DNA from: Podochytrium sp. JEL0797
Taxonomy: Eukaryota > Chytridiomycota > Chytridiomycetes > Chytridiales > Chytriomycetaceae
DNA: 41,606 bases
Assembly: GCA_027596195.1 (NCBI GenBank)
Contig: JADGJG010000115.1
Location: 1 to 41,606, forward strand
Reading direction: 5' to 3'
Shown: piece by piece, positions 32,448 through 41,606 of the stretch
Layout: each line of letters begins with the position of its first letter
Numbering within the stretch: the stretch's first letter is position 1
Made by a program: the position numbers and the translations under genes
The notes under the pieces: generated by a model
Database searches by the model: none
Seen by the model: only the letters and a program-made list of their open reading frames with translations
Told to the model about the DNA's origin: nothing

Positions 32448-32951
32448 TTTTGTTTGCCAAAAAAATGTCTCTCTTTTCTCCTTCCCTTTTCTTTCCATAA
32501 GTAGATAAAGAAGGGGGGAGAGAGAAAGAGAATTGTGGAAAGAAGGTGTCCCACGGTGCACTGCTTCAAAATCTGCATGGTGGCCCTTAAAAAAAACACT
32601 TCTCCCTCCCTCTCCCACATTCTGTCTTTTGGAATCACTCACGCTTCATTTTGATCTTTCCCTTTCACAATTCGAGATGTGGTTCTTTTTAAGCGATGAC
32701 TCCACCACTTGGACGTGTGCGTATCTTACATTTTGTTCCCTCCTTTTTTCACTCCCATTCTATTCCACATTCGTGCATTTTAGTAATTTAAGTTCACAAT
32801 TCTTTCCGAAATCACAGGACGGTAATTAAGCTGCTAAAAGTGGGGTGGCTGCAAAAAGTAGTTCATTCATTTGACTTCTCAAAATTCAGAGTCACAAAAG
32901 GTTGAAAAGACAGAAAGGGAGAAGAAAGTAACCAAAAAAACCAGACAACAT
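32448..32951. other. divergent intergenic region (unit copy 1)
   Basis: 504 bp between the Atg11-like start (-) and the CFEM-like start (+). Pyrimidine-rich blocks are common, but I can name no promoter element. The ORF overlapping 32448-32642 is only an upstream in-frame extension of Atg11. Confidence 0.5.
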
Positions 32952-33690
32952 ATGGCTGCTCCAACTCTCGCTCCTGCCACGGCTGCTGTTATCGTCAGTC
33001 TTGCCCAGGTAAATTCCCACTCTTCTCCCTGTTCCCAACCACTTTTAATAAGCCATCGTAAAAGTCAACTCTTTCAAAACTCCCCGCCTGCGGCTTGACA
33101 TGCTTTGAGACAATTCCGGGCGCCACTACCACTGTCACGATTGCATGTAAGCTATCGTTCTTTTTCTCCTTCCATTCAAATTCTGACGACAAAGATAATA
33201 CAGCGATTCAAAATCTCTGCACGAATTTCCGTGCGGACACGGACATATTTGTGGCATGCATCACCAAGGGATGCAACGCTGCCGATTTTGCCGTTTCCAA
33301 CGGCACGGTAACCGGTTTCCTCCCTCTTTTTTCACGTTGAGTCATCGTCCTGAAAAAGAATTCCATCAGTTGGCACTCCTTCCAGGAATTTGCAGCTCGA
33401 TCGGCATCAACACGGATGCCACGACTTCCCTTCCAACGACGGCTGAACTAGTTACCACAACGGCATCCGCGGCCGTCGCCACGTCGGCTCCAGCTCCCGC
33501 CACCACGGCTGCCCCCGCTGCCACGACGGCTGCAGCTTCTGCTGCGACCACGGCTACTGCTTCGGTGGCCACACTCGCGCCAACCCATACGGCGAATCAG
33601 ACGACTTCGACGCCAACGAGCGCTGTTTCGCACGTTGTCGGATTCGGGGCGCTTGCTGTCACGGTTGTTCTTGCGGCTCTTTTTTTCTAA
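32952..33690 (+). CDS. CFEM-like protein with Ala/Thr stalk (unit copy 1)
   Basis: Four exons: 32952-33008, 33065-33146, 33204-33307, 33370-33690; 187 aa. Third member of the window's CFEM-like group: LPACGLTCFETIPGATTTVT, IQNLCTNF, FVACITKGCNAADFAV, LLPGICSSIGIN. One Cys of the other two genes (the one before the last intron) is missing. The CNAAD motif resembles the Asp-containing CFEM core. A long Ala/Thr stalk leads to a hydrophobic end (VVGFGALAVTVVLAALFF). The start MAAPTLAPATAAVIVSLAQ has a short hydrophobic stretch but is not a clear signal peptide. Intron positions around the cysteines partly match the minus-strand paralogues. Probably surface-attached; haem or iron binding is possible by analogy only. 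Confidence 0.68.
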
Positions 33691-34092
33691 ATAATTGATG
33701 TTTTTTGGTTTGTTAGCTTTTGAAAAATTTGTAAATAAGTGTAAATATGGAAGTGGTTTCACGCGCCCCTCCGCGTCTCGTTACTCCGAATTTATTTATT
33801 TAGTAGCTCTAAAAACGTTCCGAAGGAAGTTAGGCCTGGGCACGGCGGTGATTTCGAAAGTTGTTTTGGGGCGGAAAACCGCAGTGTCAAGTTTGGGGCC
33901 AATACAAGCCGTTCATTCTGTTTGGTTCCTCCACCTTGACACCAGCCGCCTTCAATTCCACAGGAATCTTTTTGGCATTGCGACAAGTCCGAATCCGCAG
34001 AGATCGACTCGAAATCACAGCGCGCACGCAAAAGCCAAAAAACGACTCACTTTTATTCCACCCAAAACTTACTATCAAAACAGTAACATCAG
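33691..34092. other. intergenic region spanning the unit junction
   Basis: 402 bp that include the copy 1/copy 2 junction at 33984/33985. The sequence to 33984 is the 3' flank of the CFEM-like gene, and from 33985 it is the 5' flank of the next putative GPI gene. No extra gene is seen. Confidence 0.55.
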
Positions 34093-34939
34093 ATGTCCAT
34101 TGAGATGCAACAGCAAGCTGCCGTGAAGGCCGGATTCACCCATGGCCTTGTGTACCCATTCGTGGAGCAAGGAAACTCGTTCGGACTCGTGCAGCAGAAT
34201 GCTTTGAAATGGGGATACTACAATGCGACCGGCTTTGAGTCGGTCGTCTCTCTTCAATTGGTGTTGGGAACTGGTGAGTGCTTCAGGCTTCAGCTTATAT
34301 TTCAACCTTCAGATTTCTAACTGAATTGGGGGCGAAACCACAGGCTCTGCAAACCAAGTTCAAGAACTTTACACAATCACAACGGTCCCATATCCTTCGA
34401 CAACGTGTTACACATGGATTCCAACGGCGGACCTTACCAACTCGCTTTATACGATGGTTTTCAACGGAATCGACGCCAACGGTGCTCTCGTGTCGAAGGA
34501 CTACACTACCTGGTTCGGTCTCGCTGCTCCAGGCTCAAGCAAGTACCCAGCCGCTTCCAGCTGTGACGGTGTGATTGTTCCTGTGACAACCACCGCACGT
34601 GCAACCACCAAGGCCACCACCACCCCGGCTCCTTCTTCCCCGGCGCCAACTGCGACCTCTTCGGTTTCGACGGTTGCCTCCACGACAAAGGTTTCGACCA
34701 CCACGGTCGCCGTTGCTCCAACAACCCCTCCCGCCGTCTCGTCCACAACTGCTTCCACCACCACCGCTGCCGCCGCCGTCTCTTCAATCGCCCCTGTTGC
34801 CACCACCACTACCGACGAAGCTAAGTCCTCTGCGGCTCCCACCGCGACGACCCACGAAGATGATTTGTTCACTGGAGCTGCCGCCGGAACCGGAGTTTCT
34901 GCCGCTTTGCTCACTTTCTTGTTGTATTCTCTTTGCTAG
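34093..34939 (+). CDS. Ser/Thr-rich putative GPI protein (unit copy 2)
   Basis: Exons 34093-34273 and 34344-34939, identical to the gene at 26471-27317 wherever compared: compact N-terminal domain, Thr/Ser/Ala/Pro stalk, hydrophobic GPI-type end. The difference is upstream: beyond 108 bp before the ATG, the flank is the 3' end of the CFEM-like gene of copy 1 instead of unique sequence. If a first exon exists upstream of 26363 in copy 1, this copy lacks it. Confidence 0.58.
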
Positions 34940-35099
34940 TCCCACTTATTTATTGTTATCCTTATCCTTTATCGCATCCTTCCTAAAAGAAAAATGTCGT
35001 GTCAAAATTTAACGATCCATAAATGTGATTGCACCCCACGAGAATTAACGATTCAGTGGCACAAAATCAAAAATCAAATGCATAATATACTGCCAACTT

Positions 35100-38000
35100 T
35101 TACTTCACATGATTCACCGGCTCCGCAATGCACCAAAAATATTTCGTCCCAACCGCCAACCCGAACGGATTCGCTTCATTCTGAACCGGTCCTCCCTCGG
35201 GTCCTTTGCCCGCTTGTCGAGGTTCAATGCTGCCAATCACGGCAAGGATCCAGTCCTTGTTTTTGATTTGTACGGCAAAATGCGTTTCGGCGGATGCGAT
35301 CGAGAGGAAATAATGCGGCGTGTTGACGTTGAAGGCGGCCCAGGTTTTGGGATTTCGAGTCGGCAGGAAAAGGGCCAAGTCACCCGCTTTGAAACTGTTT
35401 CCCCCATTGTGAATGAACAAACAAAAAGCAATCAGCGCAGTTTCCCCCTCAGATGCCAAATCATGGGTGGCACAAACCTCGAAAACGAAATCTTGAGGTC
35501 CTCGCGCACAATCGCTTTCCGCAAACTCTGCGTCAAAATCAACTCTTTCCAGTTGTGACAGGACCGCACGACCGCGTCCGACCAAGTCCCAATGTCGATG
35601 GAATCAATCAACTGAATCATTTCGAGATACGTTTCGCGGAGTTCCTGTTGAGGCAACCGTGACTCTGCAGCCTCCGAAAACTCGTGCTCGTCGTCCACGC
35701 TATTGCTCAAGGAGGAAGATTGATTGAGGTTCGCCCGGAATGAATTCATGGCAGCAAGCTTGAGCAAAAGCGGATTCCCATCACTCTCCGCACCGTTGCG
35801 AGCAGAAGAAACCCCCACCGCCTCCTCAATATACCGCCGCACAAACCCATCCATCTCCACAAGCGCACCCCCAACACTCGCCAACGACTCAAACCGCCCC
35901 GCCAAACACTCCATCGCCATCTTGCACACAACCCCCCAATCCTCAATCTTTTCCTTCAACTTGACAATCTTGCCGCGCTCACGTCCATTCGCGACCCGCA
36001 GTCGCTCACACGTGTCCTCCAACCGCGCCACCTCCGTCTCCTTTTGCCAAACCGCCGTCTCCCCACTCACACGCGCTGATTCCGCATTCCGCAACTTGCC
36101 TTCCAACTCCTGCACCATCACTTGCAACGCCTCCGCTTCCTTTTCAACCTCCCTCCGCCCCGCCTCCCCATCCGCCACTTTCTCCCCCCAAACACACACA
36201 GCCCCACCAAAACACCCCTTCCACACCACCCCCACCACCCCACCCCGCCGCCAACCTCCTCACAACCCCCCTCCCTTCCTCCACCTTCCCCTCCCACTCC
36301 CCCGCAACTTCCCTCACCACCCCTTCCAACCGCTCAACCTCCCCCACCACCTCCTCCAATCTCTTCTCCACAACCCCCTTCTCCACCTGCACAGCCCCCA
36401 ACGCCCCAGTCACCCTCTCCACCTTCATCCACATCAACTCCCGCTCCTCCTCCCACTCCCGCGCTTCCTCTTGCAACCGCTCGACCTGCGCCGCACGGTC
36501 CAAGACCTCCCGTTCGAGCTCCTCACAGCGTCCAAGCATCCCTTGCGGGATCGAATCCATCGCATCCTGCAGCTCTTGCACAAGAGTCGTGAGTCGTTGC
36601 GTTTCGCGTTTCGAAGCATGAAGTTCCTCCAGAACGAGAGAGTACGCGAGTCGTCCACCACTACCAGCATGGATCACACCGCCACCCCCACCACCAGGGA
36701 TACTCATCCCCGATCGACTCTGCTCAGTCGTACTCCGCGGCGAAGTCGCAACATCATACACGTTCTGCGGGGGATACGCCCCCGAATCCGTCATGACCCC
36801 GCCGTTGGCCCCACTCTGCATCGCAATCAATTCATCCTCCATCCCCACAAGTTCAAGAGTCTGACACCGAATATCATCCTGCAACTCCCTCAACCGTCGT
36901 CGAATGTCGCGTTCATCCGTCCGCAGCGTCGAAAGCGTAGCTGTGAAGTTGAGCGCCGCGGGGGGTGTGTGTGAGTCGGTACCTTGATTCGCCACACCCG
37001 CCAATGAGGCACTGGTTGAAAACGACTGCGCCGCATTCACAATCGCCAAAAGTCCTACAGATGGTGAAGTCGGAGACTGATACTTTGACAACGAAGAAGG
37101 CGTCGTTGAAGTCGCCGTCGAAATCCTCGGCGCGTTCTGCTGAACCACCGTCGGATTCCATCCCCGCGTTCCCCCGCCTTCTCCACCACCACCACCCGCA
37201 TCCCCAAGACTACTACTGCCCCCATTCCGCACTTTAAACGCCTGCGAGCAATCGTCCAACAACTCCGAGACTTCACGCACGAACCGCGCGCATCGTTCGA
37301 GTTCGGTAACCACGAGGCGGCCTTGCGTGTCTTTTTCTTGCATCTGGGCAACGTGTTGTTGAGTCTGTTGATGCAGTGCGTCGGCGGCGGAGGGGGGTAG
37401 TGGTGGCGGGGAGGATTCGAGGGTAGTGATTCGCGCGCGGAGGGTCGCGTTTTCGGTTTGGAGGTGGTGTAGTTGGGAGGTGAGTGTGGGATCTGGGGTC
37501 GGGGGGAGTGTTGGGGGGGTGAGGGTGGAAGCGTTCATGAGGTGCGATTTTTCGAGGAAGCTTTGTTGGAGGAGGTCTTCGAGGGTTTTGATTCTGTTTT
37601 CGTATGCCTAAAAAAAAGAGAAAGAGAGTGTAAGGAGGCAAATATGAGCGAACCCAAAAAAACAACAATAATTAACTCGAATCGTGTCTTCGGCTTTGCT
37701 CCAATCCCCTTCGAAATTCCCCGCGCTGAGCGTCTTGTTGGCCATCACGTTCCGTCGCGTCAAGTGCGATGAAACCGGAACTGATGTGGAAGGCATCACT
37801 ACTCCCGGAGGTTGCGCCTGCGGCGCCGGCGGCGCACTCGCGCGCGTGGATCCGCCACCCATACTACCACCCCCCACTGCCTTCAACTCAGCCTTCAACC
37901 GCGCATTCTCTTCCTCCAATTTGGCCACACGCTCGCCACATACCCCCGCGCGTGTGAGGACGCGGTCAAAGTCGGGCGACACGGCGTCGATTTGGGGCAT

Positions 38001-40069
38001 CATTTTCGAGAGGGTCGCTTGCAGTTTGGAGATGGAGTCCGCGGCCGGGTTGCCAATCGACGATGCGTGCGAGGAGGTGAGGTTGGCTGCTGCCATGGAA
38101 GAGGAGGGGTCCATGTCTGACATGGCCGCGCGGATTTGAGAAATGAATTTCTCAAGGTCTAGTGTTCAAGAGAAAAGAGGGAGAGGAGGAAGTGTGAGAA
38201 CAAAACCCTCACTACCAACCCCAGCAAACTCGACAAAAAAACCACACAAACTCACCCACCAAATCCTTCCTCCCAATCTTTGGCAACCCCTCCTTCACCC
38301 CCTTCACAATCCTCACCTCCACCTTCCCAACCCCATCCCCCAACCCCTTCACCACCGCCTTCCCATCCCCCCCACGCGGCAAATACCGCCCAATCTCCCC
38401 ATCAAACCCTTCCCTCCGCTTCCTCTCGGCCTCCACCACCTTCCCAAACGCCCCCGCTACAACCTCCCCGCGCTCCACAAGACACCGCACAAACTCCCTC
38501 CGCCGCACAACCTCCACCATCACAGCGCCCCACGCGGCCGGCATCCGATGCACGTGGAGGAGCTGGCTGAAAGCCTGTGTCATGTTGGTTTGGATCGCAG
38601 CGAGCCGTGGAACGGCGGGGAGGAGCGTGTTGCTGAGTGTGGTTTGGAGGTGCGAAATGCTTTGCAGGCGCGATCGGAGGGCAGAGGTGGAATGCAGTTT
38701 GGAGGTTTGCAGGATCGAAAGGAGGGATGTGATGTGCGTCCATGTGGTTTCTAGGGAGGGGATGTATTCGGATTGGTGGATTTCGTGCAGGTGCTGGAGT
38801 GCTGTGAAGGTTTGGGCGAAGGAGTCGAGGGGTTGGTGGTGCTGTTGCGTGCGCGTGTGGAGGTCTTGGAGGATGGATTGGACGCGTGAAAAGTCGCGGA
38901 GGAGGAGGTTCAGGGTTTGGTGCATATTGGCGAGGTTCGTTTGGGCGTTTTCGATGTGGGTTGACAGGGAATCGAAGCTGAAAGTTTTTGACCATTCAAT
39001 TTTGGCGTCGAAATTGGAAAGGAGGAAAGCTCACTCGACATCGAGAGGGTGGTTCGTTTCCGATTCGGCGCCGGATTTCAATCCTTTGGCAGATTCGGAG
39101 AAGGACGCGGTTTTCCGCACAAATTCCTCTACAATGGCAGACATATAAGCCTACTGTCGTGTTCGAAGGGAGAAGCAAGACACTCTACCGTGGCCAATGC
39201 GGCACTTGTCTGCCCACAGCAACAGTTTGTCCTCAGGGACAAAATCCGACAAAAACTTTGACTCGTCGGGAGAATTCAAAATGGCGTGATGGATGGGTAT
39301 TCGATGCAATGCTTGTAAATCCGAAGGGAAACTGTAGGGTTTGATTCGAGTGTGGAGAAGTGGGGTGGAGTGGATCAGGACGTGGCAAATGGAGATTTTC
39401 GCGAGGCACCTTTGTATCAGACGCATGTTTTTCGCAATTTCCCTCTGAGTATGCAGTATGAAAGAGTCGAACGAGTCGCTATTAGGTCTGTGTGGCGAGA
39501 GGAAATGTTTGTTTGATTTTTCGTCGGATTCGAAGAAGGATGCATACTTTGCGTGTGTGTGCAGACTCCTCAGGGCCGTATTGAGGGCGAGTGCCTGGAT
39601 GGTTTGTTCTTGTGGAGTGGAGAGTTAGAAAGGGCGTGTTACCAGAAACCATTGTACCGTCGCGAAGGGCCGCCATTGTTTTCACGTGTTGCTCAGCGGC
39701 GGCGACGGCGTCGTTTGCGTAGGCGACAGACGCGGCAAAGGCGGCGCGGCAACGCGCGAGGGCGTCTGCGGCGTCGGTCCCAAATTCGCCAAGCAGCGGC
39801 GCCACGCGCGGCGCCTTTTTCGCCGCCACAGCCTGGATGACGGTGTCGCCGCCTTCGCCCGCCTCAAACACGACAAGCTGCAGCCGCGATGCCGCCCCGA
39901 TGACGTCATCGCCAAACGTGGCCCCAGTGCCAGCAACAAGAACCACAGCTGAAGATGAAAGCGCTGAACGTACAAGTGCCGCTGTCTCGCTCGCTGTCTC
40001 GCCGCGTTGTACTGTGAACTCGCGCCGGTGTCCACTGAATGCGTCAAACACTTCGACAACAAGTGTCAT
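35100..40069 (-). CDS. Atg11/FIP200-like autophagy scaffold (unit copy 2)
   Basis: Exons 40069..39643, 39608..39184, 39150..39035, 38977..38256, 38158..37677, 37607..35478, 35394..35100. Identical to the copy at 27478-32447 wherever compared, including the two ultra-short introns and the unexplained frame shift in the G-rich tract (about 36162-36247). A shared frame problem means that it either predates the duplication or comes from one underlying assembly. Domains: ubiquitin-like start, Atg17-like helices, coiled coils, C-terminal claw. Two complete copies of this scaffold would be unusual, as fungi normally have one Atg11. Confidence 0.75.
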
Positions 40070-40573
40070 TTTTGTTTGCCAAAAAAATGTCTCTCTTTTC
40101 TCCTTCCCTTTTCTTTCCATAAGTAGATAAAGAAGGGGGGAGAGAGAAAGAGAATTGTGGAAAGAAGGTGTCCCACGGTGCACTGCTTCAAAATCTGCAT
40201 GGTGGCCCTTAAAAAAAACACTTCTCCCTCCCTCTCCCACATTCTGTCTTTTGGAATCACTCACGCTTCATTTTGATCTTTCCCTTTCACAATTCGAGAT
40301 GTGGTTCTTTTTAAGCGATGACTCCACCACTTGGACGTGTGCGTATCTTACATTTTGTTCCCTCCTTTTTTCACTCCCATTCTATTCCACATTCGTGCAT
40401 TTTAGTAATTTAAGTTCACAATTCTTTCCGAAATCACAGGACGGTAATTAAGCTGCTAAAAGTGGGGTGGCTGCAAAAAGTAGTTCATTCATTTGACTTC
40501 TCAAAATTCAGAGTCACAAAAGGTTGAAAAGACAGAAAGGGAGAAGAAAGTAACCAAAAAAACCAGACAACAT
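40070..40573. other. divergent intergenic region (unit copy 2)
   Basis: Same as 32448-32951: start-to-start gap of the Atg11-like and CFEM-like genes. Nothing further seen. Confidence 0.5.
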
Positions 40574-41312
40574 ATGGCTGCTCCAACTCTCGCTCCTGCC
40601 ACGGCTGCTGTTATCGTCAGTCTTGCCCAGGTAAATTCCCACTCTTCTCCCTGTTCCCAACCACTTTTAATAAGCCATCGTAAAAGTCAACTCTTTCAAA
40701 ACTCCCCGCCTGCGGCTTGACATGCTTTGAGACAATTCCGGGCGCCACTACCACTGTCACGATTGCATGTAAGCTATCGTTCTTTTTCTCCTTCCATTCA
40801 AATTCTGACGACAAAGATAATACAGCGATTCAAAATCTCTGCACGAATTTCCGTGCGGACACGGACATATTTGTGGCATGCATCACCAAGGGATGCAACG
40901 CTGCCGATTTTGCCGTTTCCAACGGCACGGTAACCGGTTTCCTCCCTCTTTTTTCACGTTGAGTCATCGTCCTGAAAAAGAATTCCATCAGTTGGCACTC
41001 CTTCCAGGAATTTGCAGCTCGATCGGCATCAACACGGATGCCACGACTTCCCTTCCAACGACGGCTGAACTAGTTACCACAACGGCATCCGCGGCCGTCG
41101 CCACGTCGGCTCCAGCTCCCGCCACCACGGCTGCCCCCGCTGCCACGACGGCTGCAGCTTCTGCTGCGACCACGGCTACTGCTTCGGTGGCCACACTCGC
41201 GCCAACCCATACGGCGAATCAGACGACTTCGACGCCAACGAGCGCTGTTTCGCACGTTGTCGGATTCGGGGCGCTTGCTGTCACGGTTGTTCTTGCGGCT
41301 CTTTTTTTCTAA
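40574..41312 (+). CDS. CFEM-like protein with Ala/Thr stalk (unit copy 2)
   Basis: Exons 40574-40630, 40687-40768, 40826-40929, 40992-41312. Same sequence as 32952-33690 wherever compared: CFEM-like cysteine core, Ala/Thr stalk, hydrophobic end. It is the last gene; 294 bp of 3' flank follow to the window end with no further gene. Confidence 0.65.
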
Positions 41313-41606
41313 ATAATTGATGTTTTTTGGTTTGTTAGCTTTTGAAAAATTTGTAAATAAGTGTAAATATGGAAGTGGTTTCACGCGCCCCTCCGCGTCT
41401 CGTTACTCCGAATTTATTTATTTAGTAGCTCTAAAAACGTTCCGAAGGAAGTTAGGCCTGGGCACGGCGGTGATTTCGAAAGTTGTTTTGGGGCGGAAAA
41501 CCGCAGTGTCAAGTTTGGGGCCAATACAAGCCGTTCATTCTGTTTGGTTCCTCCACCTTGACACCAGCCGCCTTCAATTCCACAGGAATCTTTTTGGCAT
41601 TGCGAC

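Larger units (their letters stand above)
26363..33984. repeat. 7,622-bp tandem unit, copy 1
   Basis: The sequence from AAGTCCGAATCCGCAGAG (26363) to TTTTTGGCATTGCGAC (33984) recurs immediately downstream with an offset of exactly 7,622. I found no difference in any place compared, including introns and intergenic sequence. It contains three genes. Only one base of shared sequence (C) precedes the left border, so there is no long flanking homology. Confidence 0.93.
33985..41606. repeat. 7,622-bp tandem unit, copy 2
   Basis: Second copy of the unit, same orientation, directly abutting copy 1. Its last base (41606) is the last base of the window and corresponds to the last base of copy 1 (33984), so the window ends exactly on a unit boundary. 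Confidence 0.93.

Noticed and set aside
1..41606. CRISPR array, bacterial operon signals or insertion sequences
   Set aside because: The window is intron-containing fungal DNA; no spaced direct repeats, Shine-Dalgarno-led operons or transposases were seen.

Overview
This window looks like a piece of a fungal nuclear genome, probably an early-diverging lineage such as a chytrid (the lineage is inference). The genes are split by short GT-AG introns, mostly about 33-120 nt. The recognisable families are fungal or fungal-enriched: Kin4-type kinases, a Fet3-type ferroxidase, an Apd1/sucrase-ferredoxin protein, a DUF2408 protein, an Atg11/FIP200-type autophagy scaffold and CFEM-like cysteine-rich surface proteins. 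A 56-nt poly-C run at the first base and a repeat that closes exactly on the last base suggest that the window is a whole contig.

Layout. 1-724: 5' part of a Sec14/CRAL-TRIO lipid-transfer protein (-), cut by the poly-C run. 1094-10343: three head-to-tail Kin4-like kinase paralogues; the middle one has lost HRD, DFG and the T-loop and is a pseudokinase without a KA1 tail. 10602-14809: an ankyrin-repeat protein and a Ubp2-like ubiquitin protease (+). 14856-18867: a minus-strand cluster of putative cell-surface proteins (two CFEM-like proteins and two NSVAAAT-repeat proteins) mixed with relics of a third CFEM gene and of the ubiquitin protease. 19010-22070: an Apd1-like protein and a DUF2408 protein (-). 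22623-23700: broken ORF and a ferroxidase relic. 23962-26155: an intact Fet3-like multicopper oxidase.

26363-41606: two abutting copies of a 7,622-bp unit, identical wherever compared. Each carries a Ser/Thr-rich putative GPI protein (+), an Atg11-like scaffold (-) and a CFEM-like protein (+). Copy 2 ends on the last base of the window, so this is either a very recent tandem duplication or array, or an assembly loop.

The genes do not form one pathway. Surface and iron-related functions recur (CFEM-like proteins, ferroxidase, putative Fe-S protein, GPI-like tails). The main theme is local duplication followed by decay, seen for the kinases, NSVAAAT proteins, CFEM proteins, the protease and the ferroxidase. 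Exon boundaries were read by eye from splice consensus, frame and paralogue comparison; no computation was run.
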